Origin: Thermoflexus sp035573655
GTDB lineage: Bacteria > Chloroflexota > Anaerolineae > Thermoflexales > Thermoflexaceae
Direction: 5' to 3'
Assembly (NCBI GenBank): GCA_035573655.1
Contig: DATMAC010000180.1
Span: 1-5,737, forward strand
DNA length: 5,737 nt
The position numbers and the translations under genes are program-made. The notes beneath the pieces were generated by a model that saw only the letters and a list, made by a program, of their open reading frames with translations, made no database searches and was not told the origin of the DNA. Within the stretch, counting starts at the first letter, position 1. Each line of letters begins with the position of its first letter. Below are positions 1 through 5,649 of the stretch, piece by piece.

Positions 1-1
1 A

Positions 2-17
2 AAGACCTCCAGGTCTT
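2..17 (-). terminator. Probable Rho-independent terminator after tdh, cut by the window edge
   Basis: A perfect inverted repeat (AAGACCT / AGGTCTT) overlaps the TAA stop codon of the leftward dehydrogenase gene. In the leftward transcript it can fold as a 6-bp stem with a UGGA tetraloop. Only one base of a possible U-tract remains inside the window, so the call rests on the hairpin and its position directly at the stop codon. Confidence 0.45.
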
Positions 18-1053
18 ACGGGATCAGCATCACCTTCCCGCTCTGGCCGCTGGCCATCGTCGCGAAGGCTTGGTCGAACTCCTCCAGCCGGAAGCGGTGG
101 GTCACCACCGGCCGCAGGTCCACGACCCCGGCATTCAGCAGGCCCCGGATCTCATACCATGTCTCCCACAGGCGCCGCCCGACGATGCCGTGGACCGTGA
201 TCCCCTTGAAGATCACCAAGTTCGCCAGATCGAACTCGATGGGACCAGGGGGGAGCCCAAGCAGGGCGGCCTGCCCCCCAGGCTTGAGGGCCATGAACCC
301 CTCCCGGATGGCTGTGGGGGCACCGGACATCTCCAGCAGCACGTCCACCTCGCCCCCCGCCAGATCCCGGACAGCTTCCACAACGTTCACCTCGTTGGGG
401 TTGAGGACATGGTCGGCGCCCATCCGTCGGGCCAGCTCTAGGCGATAGGGGCTGATGTCGGTGGCGATGATCATGCGGGCGCCGATCGCCCGGGCCACCG
501 CGATGGTCATCAGGCCCACGGGGCCGCAGCCGGTCACCAGCACCTTGCGCGCCCGTAGGTCCACGGCGAAGGCGGTGTGGACGGCGTTGCCGAAGTTCTC
601 CAGGAGGACGGCCACTTCGAGGGGGAGATCCGGGGGGTTCGTCCAGGCGTTTTCCGCGGGGATGACGATGAATTCGGCGAAAGCGCCGTCGCGGTCCACG
701 CCCAGGATCTGGGTGTTCCGGCAGAGGTGACCTTTCCCCGTGCGGCACATATCACAACGGCCGCACACCACGTGGCTTTCGGCGGAAATGAAATCCCCCA
801 CCCGAACCCCTTCAACTTCGGGACCCAGCTCCACAACCTCCCCGCAGAACTCGTGGCCGACGATCAGGGGTGGGCGGATCCGACCTTGAGCCCATGGGTC
901 CCAGCGGTAGATGTGGAGATCCGTCCCACAGATGGAGGCCGCTTTTACCCGAACCAAGATCTCCCTGGGGCCAGGGGTGGGGATCGAACGGCGGGCCAGC
1001 GTGAGGCCCGGTGCCGCTGCCGCTTTGACCACGGCCCGCATCGTCTCAGTCAT
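16..1053 (-). CDS. tdh: L-threonine 3-dehydrogenase (zinc-dependent, NAD+), Tdh
   Basis: A 345-residue medium-chain dehydrogenase that should oxidise L-threonine to 2-amino-3-ketobutyrate with NAD+ in the cytoplasm, the first step of threonine breakdown to glycine. Seen: a catalytic-zinc segment CGTDLHIY (Cys42, His47), GHE with His67 and Glu68, four structural-zinc cysteines (97, 100, 103, 111), and ENFGNAVHTAF near residue 152. A Rossmann GCGPVG lies at 175-180, with Asp199 at the end of the second strand, which favours NAD+ over NADP+. The C-terminus ends in the typical SGQSGKVML. As remembered, alignment with E. coli Tdh (341 aa) runs end to end with a four-residue offset at the zinc cysteines. 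The frame is open upstream to an ATG at 1137, but a GGAGG eight bases before the ATG at 1053 and the family length decide for 1053. No kbl partner gene lies in the window. A related polyol dehydrogenase specificity is possible but less likely. Confidence 0.9.
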   Translation of the reverse strand: MTETMRAVVKAAAAPGLTLARRSIPTPGPREILVRVKAASICGTDLHIYRWDPWAQGRIRPPLIVGHEFCGEVVELGPEVEGVRVGDFISAESHVVCGRCDMCRTGKGHLCRNTQILGVDRDGAFAEFIVIPAENAWTNPPDLPLEVAVLLENFGNAVHTAFAVDLRARKVLVTGCGPVGLMTIAVARAIGARMIIATDISPYRLELARRMGADHVLNPNEVNVVEAVRDLAGGEVDVLLEMSGAPTAIREGFMALKPGGQAALLGLPPGPIEFDLANLVIFKGITVHGIVGRRLWETWYEIRGLLNAGVVDLRPVVTHRFRLEEFDQAFATMASGQSGKVMLIP

Positions 1054-1060
1054 CCCCTTT

Positions 1061-1066
1061 GCCTCC
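1061..1066 (-). promoter_or_regulatory. Ribosome binding site that sets the tdh start
   Basis: Read leftward, GGAGG lies eight bases upstream of the ATG at 1053. The two alternative upstream ATGs in the same frame (1137 and 1092) would add 13 to 28 residues that have no counterpart in the family. This site therefore supports the shorter protein. Confidence 0.7.
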
Positions 1067-1156
1067 GATTCGGAGTCAGGGCCGGCTCCCATGCGCGGGA
1101 TGCTGACCCCCTTAATATTATGGCCCTGACGCTCCAAGAGGAGGCTTTCCCGCCAT

Positions 1157-1194
1157 CATCGTGTGGGGGCACCAGATAGTGCCCCCACACGATG
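1157..1194. repeat. Perfect 16-bp inverted repeat with 6-base loop
   Basis: Arms 1157-1172 (starting CATCGTGTGG) and 1179-1194 are exact reverse complements, separated by CAGATA. Neither side carries a T-tract, so it is not a standard Rho-independent terminator in either direction. It lies about 100 bp upstream of the tdh start. It could be an RNA hairpin in the tdh leader, a protein-binding palindrome or a remnant of a small palindromic mobile element; the sequence does not decide. Confidence 0.6.
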
Positions 1195-1252
1195 GATCGC
1201 TGGTCGCTTAGAGAGTGTCTGAGAACTTGATCTGACTGGAAGTGGGGAAGGG

Positions 1253-1279
1253 CCCCACCCCCCTTGATCCCCCCTCCCC
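1253..1279 (-). other. Potential G-quadruplex motif (minus strand)
   Basis: On the plus strand there are C-runs of 4, 6, 6 and 4 bases separated by A, TTGAT and T. The minus strand therefore has G-runs of 4, 6, 6 and 4 with loops of 1, 5 and 1, which satisfies the usual intramolecular G-quadruplex pattern with runs longer than required. The run lengths are symmetric about the centre. The block overlaps the left arm of the neighbouring 20-bp hairpin, so the two structures would compete. Confidence 0.55.
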
Positions 1280-1309
1280 ACGGCCCTTTGGGCCGTGGGG
1301 AGGGGGGAT
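1267..1309. repeat. Perfect 20-bp inverted repeat with 3-base loop
   Basis: Arms 1267-1286 and 1290-1309 are exact reverse complements around TTT. The hairpin follows immediately after the U-tract of the metE terminator in the leftward transcript. No T-run follows it on either strand, so it is not a typical terminator itself. It may be a backup termination structure, an RNA-stabilising hairpin or a palindromic element. Confidence 0.6.
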
Positions 1310-1310
1310 G

Positions 1311-1365
1311 AAAAAAATCTTTTGGGGCCGAGCCGCACGCCTTCGGCGCGCGGCTCGGCCCCAAA
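1311..1365 (-). terminator. Rho-independent terminator of metE
   Basis: In the leftward direction, a 16-bp perfect GC-rich stem (arms 1350-1365 and 1321-1336) is extended past one mismatch by four more pairs closing a three-base loop. It is followed by AGA and then seven T residues (1317-1311). It begins about 28 bases after the metE stop codon. Stem strength, T-tract and position all fit a strong intrinsic terminator that isolates metE from tdh. Confidence 0.88.
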
Positions 1366-1393
1366 GCCCCCAAAGGGAAACTCGGATACCCGT

Positions 1394-3619
1394 TTAGGAA
1401 GCGGGCACGGCGGCCCCGTGGCGCTCGCGAAGGCGCCGGGCGGCGGTCACCATGTTTCGAAGCGAGGGGATGACTTCCTCCCAGCGCCGGGTTTTCAACC
1501 CGCAATCCGGGTTCACCCAGATGTTTTCTGGGGGGATCACCCGGATGGCCCGCTCCAGGATCGCCTCCATCGGCTCGATGGAGGGGATCGCAGGGGAGTG
1601 GACGTCATAGACTCCCGGGCCGATCTGGCGCGCATAGCGGTGGCGCTCGAAGGCTTGGATCACCTCACCCCGGCTCCGCGTCGCTTCGATGCTGATCACA
1701 TCGGCGTCCAGGGCGTCGATGTATTCGATGATCTCATTGAACTCCGAATAGCACATATGGGTGTGGATCTGGGTCTCCGGCCGGGCCCGGGAGGCCAAGC
1801 GGAAGGCCTTCACGGCCCAGTCGAAGTATTCCGGCCATCGCCGTCGCTTTAAGGGCGCCCGTTCCCGGAAGGCCGGTTCGTCGATCTGAATCACCCGGAT
1901 CCCGGCGGCCTCCAGATCCCGCACCTCGTCCTGGATCGCCAGGGCGATCTGGAAGGCCACCTCATGCACCGGGATATCTTCCCGGACGAAGCTCCAGGCC
2001 AGCATGGTCACCGGGCCGGTGAGCATCCCCTTCACCGGTTTCGCCGTCAAGGATTGGGCGTAGGTGATCTCCGCCAGGGTCATCGGCTGCGGGCGGTGGA
2101 CATCCCCATACAGGATGGGCGGCCGATACACGCGGGTGCCGTAGGAGAGGATCCAGCCGTGCTGGGTGATGGCGAAGCCCTCGAGGCGCTCGGCGAAAAA
2201 CTCCACCATGTCCGAGCGTTCGAACTCCCCGTGGACCAGAACGTCCAACCCCAGCTCCTCCTGGACCTGGATGACATATCGGATCCGTTCCTGGATCAGC
2301 GCCTTGTATTCGGCCTCCGGAAGCTTGCCAGCGCGGTAGGCCGTGCGCGCCCGCCGCAGGTCCTCCGTCTGGGGGAAGCTGCCGATGGTGGTGGTGGGGA
2401 AGGGAGGAAGCTGGAGCCGCTCCTTTTGGAGGCGGGACCGCTCCGCATAGGGGAGGGCGCGGGAAAAGTCGGCGGGCCCGAGGCGGCGCACCCGTTCCCG
2501 GACCTCCGGGCGGTGCCAGTGGTCGATGGGGTGCGCATATGCGTTCCAGCGACGCACCTCCTCCGTTTCCCCATCCGTCAACAGCGTCTTCAGAAGACGC
2601 AGCTCCACCAGGCGCTCGGTGGCGAAGGCGATCCGCTCCTGGAGGGCCGGATCCAACCGGGTTTCCACCTCCACGGTGACCGGGAGGTGGTAGAGGGGCC
2701 CTGCGTTCGAGAGCCAAACCTCTGCCGGGGTCCAGCGGCGGAGCGCCTCCACCTGTTGGGCCGCCTTTCGGAGATCGGTCTTCCAGATGTTGCGGCCATC
2801 CACGATCCCGGCGACCAGGATCTTGTCCGCTGGGAAGCCGGCCCGCTGGAGCGTCTCCAAGTTCTCCGCCCCGTGGACGAGATCCAGCCCGATGCCGCGC
2901 ACCGGCAGATCGTAGAGCGTCTCCAGAAAGTCCACGCTGTCGTAGTACGTGAACACCAGGAGGTCGGCCTCCCGGCCGAGGGCCTCATAGGCCTCGCGGA
3001 TGAGCGCGACGTGCTCCGGGGGCACATCCAGCGTCCAGGCCGGCTCGTCCACGTGGATCATCGATGCGCCCGCGGCTTTCAGGGATCGGAACAACTCCGC
3101 ATAGGCGGGGATCAACGCCCGGAGCAGCGTGCCGAAGGCCTCGGGCGGGTATCCCTTGCTCAGCCGGAGGAAGGTGTAAGGGCCGATCACATACGGGAAG
3201 CCGTTCGGGGATTTCCGGAAGGCCTCGAGGGGCTTGTTCCAGGCCACCCGGAAGGCGGGGGGCTGTCCGTCCGCGAAGGGGATCTCCGGGACCAGATAAT
3301 GATAGTTGGTGTTGAACCATTTGGTGAGCTCCAGAGCCCGCTCGCCCCGGGCCAGGGCGAAATAATCCTCCAGACGCCCGCCGTTCGGATACAGGCCCAG
3401 GATGAGGGCGGTGTCCAACATCGGATCGTAGAGGGACAGCTCGCCGACCGGGAAACGATCCACAAAACGCTGATAGGTCTGGAGGCGCTCGGCCTCCAGG
3501 GCGTCCAGGCCGGCGGTCAGCTCCGCCTCGGGGATCTTCCCCTGCCAGTAGCCCTCGATGAGGGATTTATATTCCCGCTTGCGCCCCAGACGTGGATACC
3601 CATAAGCATAGGTCTGCAT
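1394..3619 (-). CDS. metE: Cobalamin-independent methionine synthase, MetE
   Basis: A 741-residue cytoplasmic enzyme that transfers the methyl group of 5-methyltetrahydropteroyltri-L-glutamate to homocysteine, the last step of methionine synthesis. The full family layout is present: an N-terminal barrel (from YGYPRLGRKREYK; PYTFLRLSK near 147-155) and a catalytic C-terminal barrel beginning at PTTTIGSFPQT (408-418). The zinc ligands His621 and Cys623 (HTHMC), Glu645 (SIEATRSRGE) and Cys706 (NPDCGLKTR) are each offset by exactly 20 from the E. coli residues His641, Cys643, Glu665 and Cys726, so the protein is expected to be active. The ATG at 3619 is preceded by AGGAGG at a five-base distance. 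A strong terminator follows. I see no SAM or cobalamin riboswitch in the short 105-bp upstream gap. The gene could be read with the oxidoreductase gene upstream. Confidence 0.97.
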   Translation of the reverse strand: MQTYAYGYPRLGRKREYKSLIEGYWQGKIPEAELTAGLDALEAERLQTYQRFVDRFPVGELSLYDPMLDTALILGLYPNGGRLEDYFALARGERALELTKWFNTNYHYLVPEIPFADGQPPAFRVAWNKPLEAFRKSPNGFPYVIGPYTFLRLSKGYPPEAFGTLLRALIPAYAELFRSLKAAGASMIHVDEPAWTLDVPPEHVALIREAYEALGREADLLVFTYYDSVDFLETLYDLPVRGIGLDLVHGAENLETLQRAGFPADKILVAGIVDGRNIWKTDLRKAAQQVEALRRWTPAEVWLSNAGPLYHLPVTVEVETRLDPALQERIAFATERLVELRLLKTLLTDGETEEVRRWNAYAHPIDHWHRPEVRERVRRLGPADFSRALPYAERSRLQKERLQLPPFPTTTIGSFPQTEDLRRARTAYRAGKLPEAEYKALIQERIRYVIQVQEELGLDVLVHGEFERSDMVEFFAERLEGFAITQHGWILSYGTRVYRPPILYGDVHRPQPMTLAEITYAQSLTAKPVKGMLTGPVTMLAWSFVREDIPVHEVAFQIALAIQDEVRDLEAAGIRVIQIDEPAFRERAPLKRRRWPEYFDWAVKAFRLASRARPETQIHTHMCYSEFNEIIEYIDALDADVISIEATRSRGEVIQAFERHRYARQIGPGVYDVHSPAIPSIEPMEAILERAIRVIPPENIWVNPDCGLKTRRWEEVIPSLRNMVTAARRLRERHGAAVPAS

Positions 3620-3724
3620 CGATCCCTCCTAAGGAGAAAATCAAAATCAAGGGTGGAATGCCGGCCCGTTTCGCGGGCTTGGGAAAGCGCCTGGGCGCCC
3701 GGTGCTGTGCGGGCAGGGCGCGCC
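3620..3724. other. 105-bp gap between the oxidoreductase gene and metE
   Basis: The gap contains GC-rich inverted repeats: GCCCG / CGGGC (3664-3678) and a compound fold around the GGGCGC / GCGCCC near 3693-3725. No U-tract follows either in the leftward direction, so no intrinsic terminator is evident and read-through from the oxidoreductase gene into metE is possible. An AT-richer patch (around 3634-3656) precedes the metE ribosome binding site, but I cannot pick out a convincing promoter there. Confidence 0.4.
3625..3630 (-). promoter_or_regulatory. metE ribosome binding site within a small palindrome
   Basis: Read leftward, AGGAGG ends five bases before the metE ATG. The upstream flank CTCC pairs with the GGAG of this site across UUA (palindrome CTCCTTAGGAG, 3626-3636), giving a short four-pair hairpin that could weakly mask the site. 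The hairpin is too small to call a riboregulator. Confidence 0.6.
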
Positions 3725-4321
3725 CTACTCCCGATAGCGCTCCTCCCGCCAGGGATCCCCGCGCATATGATAGCCCGCCTGCTCCCAGAAGCCAGGCCGA
3801 TCCTCCGCCATAAACTCCAGCCCCCGGAGCCACTTCGCGCTCTTCCAGAAGTAGAGACGGGGGACGATCAAGCGGAGCGGGTAGCCGTGCTCCGGGGTCA
3901 ACGGCTCGCCGTTGTAATGGGTGGCCAGCAGGGCGTCTTCCATATATTCCATCGGGATGTTGGTGGTGAAGCCGTATTCGCAGTGGGCCATCACATATCG
4001 GGCCTCCGGCTTCACCCGGACGAACCGCAACAGGTCCTTGAAGGCCACCCCGGTCCACGTGGTGTCCAGCTTGCTCCATCCGGTGACGCAGTGGACATCG
4101 ATAGTGATCGTGGTGCGGGGCAGCTGTTGGAACTCCTCCCAGGTCCAGCGTCGTTCCTCCTCCACCAGCCCGAAGACCCGGAAATCCCACGTCGCCGGGT
4201 CGAACCGGGGGATCGGCCCGTAGTGCAGCACCGGGAACTTCTCCGTCAGGACCTGCCCGGGCGGCAGGCGTCGGGCGAGCCGGGCGGCCTCTTCCTGCGC
4301 TTTTCGCTCAAAAAACGGCAT
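3725..4321 (-). CDS. Molybdopterin-dependent oxidoreductase, sulfite oxidase/YedY-like catalytic domain
   Basis: A 198-residue protein made almost entirely of the molybdopterin-binding fold of the sulfite oxidase family. Cys78 in DVHCVTGWSK is at the position of the molybdenum-coordinating cysteine. Further family hallmarks are AHCEYGFTTNIP (112-123), an HYNGEPLTPEHGYPLRLIVP segment (135-154) and a KSAKWLRGLEF stretch (160-170). There is no Tat or Sec signal peptide: the N-terminus (MPFFERKAQEEAARLARRL) is charged and helical, so it is probably cytoplasmic, unlike the exported YedY/MsrP. No heme domain, dimerisation domain or membrane partner is encoded. The physiological substrate is unknown; sulfite or a methionine/biotin sulfoxide are only guesses. 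The ATG at 4321 is chosen because a perfect AAGGAGG (4327-4333) precedes it by five bases; the open frame upstream to 4411 is probably untranslated. It is divergent from the DUF92 gene and upstream of metE. Confidence 0.87.
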   Translation of the reverse strand: MPFFERKAQEEAARLARRLPPGQVLTEKFPVLHYGPIPRFDPATWDFRVFGLVEEERRWTWEEFQQLPRTTITIDVHCVTGWSKLDTTWTGVAFKDLLRFVRVKPEARYVMAHCEYGFTTNIPMEYMEDALLATHYNGEPLTPEHGYPLRLIVPRLYFWKSAKWLRGLEFMAEDRPGFWEQAGYHMRGDPWREERYRE

Positions 4322-4326
4322 GGTTC

Positions 4327-4333
4327 CCTCCTT
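4327..4333 (-). promoter_or_regulatory. Ribosome binding site of the molybdopterin oxidoreductase
   Basis: Read leftward, a full AAGGAGG lies five bases before the ATG at 4321. It rules in favour of this start over the in-frame ATG 90 bases further upstream. Confidence 0.8.
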
Positions 4334-4441
4334 CCCTCGAAATGCTTTCCCCAATCCGCACAGGCGGCGGATAATGAGAAGAACCGCGTCGCGGAGAAAC
4401 TCATCGCGCAACGCCCATCATTACCAGAGATTCTACACGGA

Positions 4442-4455
4442 ATCCCGCGCGGGAT
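4442..4455. repeat. 14-bp perfect palindrome just upstream of the DUF92 start
   Basis: ATCCCGCGCGGGAT reads the same on both strands and ends eight bases before the ATG at 4463. As DNA it could be an operator for a dimeric regulator. As RNA it could form a five-pair stem with a GCGC loop next to a weak ribosome binding site (GAGAAG). No second copy is seen in the window. Confidence 0.5.
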
Positions 4456-4462
4456 CGAGAAG

Positions 4463-5248
4463 ATGATCGGACGTCTCCTTTTGGGGCTGGCGCTCAGCGC
4501 GTTGATCGGCGGCCTCGCCTTCCGGCTGGGGGCGCTCACCTGGGATGGATGGTTAGGGGCTGTGCTGGTGGGCACGGCGGTCTTCGGTTTCGGGGGATGG
4601 CCGTGGGCCTTCCTGCTGATCGCGTTCTTCGTCTCCGCCTCCGCTTTCACCCGTTATGGATCCAAGCGGAAGGCGGCGGCGGTGCAAGAGTTCGCGAAGG
4701 GCGGGCCGCGGGATCTGGGCCAGGCTTTAGCGAACGGAGGGATCGGCGCGGGGTTGGCCGTCCTCTGGGGGCTCTTCCCCCATCCGGCGCTCTGGTGGAT
4801 GTTCGCGGGGAGCATGGCAGCGGTCACCGCGGATACGTGGGCGACGGAGATCGGGTTGCTCAGCCGACATCCCCCACGACGGATCCTGGATGGAAAGATC
4901 GTTCCTCCGGGGACCTCCGGGGCGATCACGCTGGAGGGAACCATCGCCGCCGGATTAGGCGCGCTGGGGATCGGGATCCTGGCGGTGGGGCTGAGCCCGG
5001 TGGATGGCGCGCTGGGGATGGCCCTGCGGGTGGGGTTGGCCGGATGGCTCGGGGCGCTGCTGGACAGCTTCCTCGGGGCGACGGTTCAGCGGGTTTACTG
5101 GTGCGACCGCTGCGGCAAGGAAACGGAGCGCCCGATCCATCGCTGTGGCGAGCCCACCCGGCCGCTGCGGGGGTGGAGGTGGCTGAACAACGATGGGGTC
5201 AACGCCCTGGCGGCCCTTGCGGGAGCCCTCGGCATGCTCCTCCTGTGA
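4463..5248 (+). CDS. DUF92 integral membrane protein (phytyl-phosphate kinase / TMEM19-like family)
   Basis: A 261-residue hydrophobic protein with about six probable membrane segments: roughly 3-22, 29-60 (perhaps two passes), 90-122, 158-180, 183-207 and 245-261. Family hallmarks are GSKRKAAAVQEFAKGGPRDLGQALANGG (66-93), MAAVTADTWATEIG (118-131), KIVPPGTSGAITLEGT (145-160) and a C-terminal NNDGVN (242-247). Between the last segments lies a small metal-site-like loop with Cys214, Cys217, His226 and Cys228, which as I recall occurs in other members of this family. The plant member VTE6 phosphorylates phytyl phosphate, so a kinase acting on an isoprenoid phosphate is a reasonable inference, but the bacterial substrate is unproven. 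The frame is open for about 2.5 kb upstream across the antisense of two genes; the only plausible start is the ATG at 4463, preceded by a weak GAGAAG. It stands alone on the plus strand. Confidence 0.88.
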   Translation: MIGRLLLGLALSALIGGLAFRLGALTWDGWLGAVLVGTAVFGFGGWPWAFLLIAFFVSASAFTRYGSKRKAAAVQEFAKGGPRDLGQALANGGIGAGLAVLWGLFPHPALWWMFAGSMAAVTADTWATEIGLLSRHPPRRILDGKIVPPGTSGAITLEGTIAAGLGALGIGILAVGLSPVDGALGMALRVGLAGWLGALLDSFLGATVQRVYWCDRCGKETERPIHRCGEPTRPLRGWRWLNNDGVNALAALAGALGMLLL

Positions 5249-5562
5249 TCCCCAGGGAGCCTGGAGCGGGGCCGAGGTCGGCCTTCCGACCCCCGGGCCT
5301 TCGGGCCATCGGGGGGGGATCGATGGCGGGGAGGGGCCTGGGGCCGAGGGATCGTCTGCGAGCGGCGAAGCGGGCGCCCAAACCCTGGGGGGTGCTCGCG
5401 AACTCCTTACCCCCATATGTGGCGGTTAAATGATGCCGTGCTCCCAGATCTGGGGATTTGGGATCCTGGAGGTCGGGGAAAGCGGACGTGGGAGAGGGGG
5501 GGCGCTCGCGGCCGCCTGAGGTGTGGAAGCCCACAGGCCACAAGTCCGGAAAGAAACGGACC
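5249..5562. other. Non-coding GC-rich stretch after DUF92, before the CRISPR leader
   Basis: No credible gene is present. Short frames such as the 29-codon one starting at 5430 lack a ribosome binding site. The region carries several hairpins: two adjacent ones at 5276-5315 right after DUF92; small ones at 5522-5535 (TGTGG / CCACA) and 5544-5561 (GTCCG / CGGAC); and a 12-bp palindrome CCCAGATCTGGG at 5443-5454. Confidence 0.6.
5276..5315 (+). terminator. Tandem hairpins downstream of DUF92, possible U-tract-less terminator
   Basis: The first hairpin pairs GGTCGG with CCGACC around CCTT (5276-5291). The second has an outer stem CCCCCG / CGGGGG and an inner GGCC stem closed by a TTCG tetraloop, with a two-base bulge (5290-5315). 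The two share two bases and so exclude each other at the junction. They begin 28 bases after the stop codon. No T-run follows, so termination would be atypical. Confidence 0.3.
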
Positions 5563-5649
5563 TTCGACAAATCCTATGGCCGGTTTTGCGATTTGACAAC
5601 CTTGGAGATGATTTGTAAAATAGCAACAAAATGCTCGCCAGATCTGGCA
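5563..5649 (+). promoter_or_regulatory. CRISPR leader
   Basis: This is the AT-richer segment directly before the first repeat, on the expected 5' side given the repeat orientation (repeats end in GAAAC). It contains a strong promoter, three copies of the hexamer GATTTG (one inverted) at 20 to 22-bp spacing, and a 12-bp palindrome (GCCAGATCTGGC, 5637-5648) ending one base before the first repeat. New spacers should be added at this end. The left boundary is approximate and set by the change in base composition. Confidence 0.7.
5593..5621 (+). promoter_or_regulatory. Sigma-70-type promoter of the CRISPR array
   Basis: A perfect -35 (TTGACA, 5593-5598), a 17-base spacer and a five-of-six -10 (TAAAAT, 5616-5621). 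Transcription would start near 5628, giving only about 22 bases of leader RNA before the first repeat. It points into the array and is by far the best promoter match seen in the window. Confidence 0.8.

Larger units (their letters stand above)
1054..1393. other. Hairpin-rich intergenic spacer between metE and tdh
   Basis: This 340-base stretch has no credible gene. It holds, left to right: the tdh ribosome binding site; a 9-bp inverted repeat (1075-1083 with 1122-1130) around an AT-rich octamer TAATATTA; a 16-bp hairpin (1157-1194); an unremarkable stretch (1195-1250); a C-rich block able to form a G-quadruplex on the minus strand (1253-1279); a 20-bp hairpin (1267-1309); and the metE terminator (1311-1365). 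The AT-rich octamer could contribute a -10 element for tdh (CATAAT read leftward), but I see no matching -35. An open frame crosses the spacer on the minus strand, but it is a by-product of GC richness. Confidence 0.7.
4322..4462. other. Divergent intergenic region between the oxidoreductase and DUF92 genes
   Basis: Both divergent promoters should lie in these 141 bases. On the plus strand GATAAT (4370-4375) resembles a -10 element, but the -35 region (around 4346-4351) matches poorly. No clear promoter is visible for the leftward gene. Two palindromes stand out: CCGCG-T-CGCGG (4384-4394) and a perfect 14-bp palindrome (4442-4455). Confidence 0.4.

Noticed and set aside
1208..1240. GAGAGTGTCTGAGAA-type stretch resembling the terminal repeats of some insertion sequences
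   Set aside because: No matching inverted end, target duplication or transposase fragment is found nearby, so an IS remnant cannot be supported from this window.
1050..1505. Minus-strand 151-codon frame spanning the metE-tdh spacer
   Set aside because: It overlaps the end of metE in another frame and runs through the terminator and hairpins; no motif or ribosome binding site supports it.
3620..3724. Possible SAM or cobalamin riboswitch upstream of metE
   Set aside because: The gap is only 105 bases and shows none of the conserved cores or the multi-stem layout of these riboswitches.
4439..4456. Resemblance of the DUF92 upstream palindrome to the CRISPR repeat stem (both contain GGAATCCCG followed by GGGAT)
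   Set aside because: Only nine contiguous bases plus the complementary arm agree, the spacing differs, and the other parts of the repeat are absent. A simple shared hairpin sequence in GC-rich DNA is the easier explanation.
1964..4462. A 2.5-kb plus-strand open frame fused in frame to the DUF92 gene
   Set aside because: It is antisense to metE and the oxidoreductase, both with clear family motifs and zinc or molybdenum ligands. Its translation is low-complexity and looks like no known protein. It stays open because of the high GC content. Only the part from 4463 is a gene.
5430..5519. Small plus-strand frame starting ATGATG, about 29 codons
   Set aside because: There is no ribosome binding site, and the glycine/arginine-rich composition follows the local GC bias.
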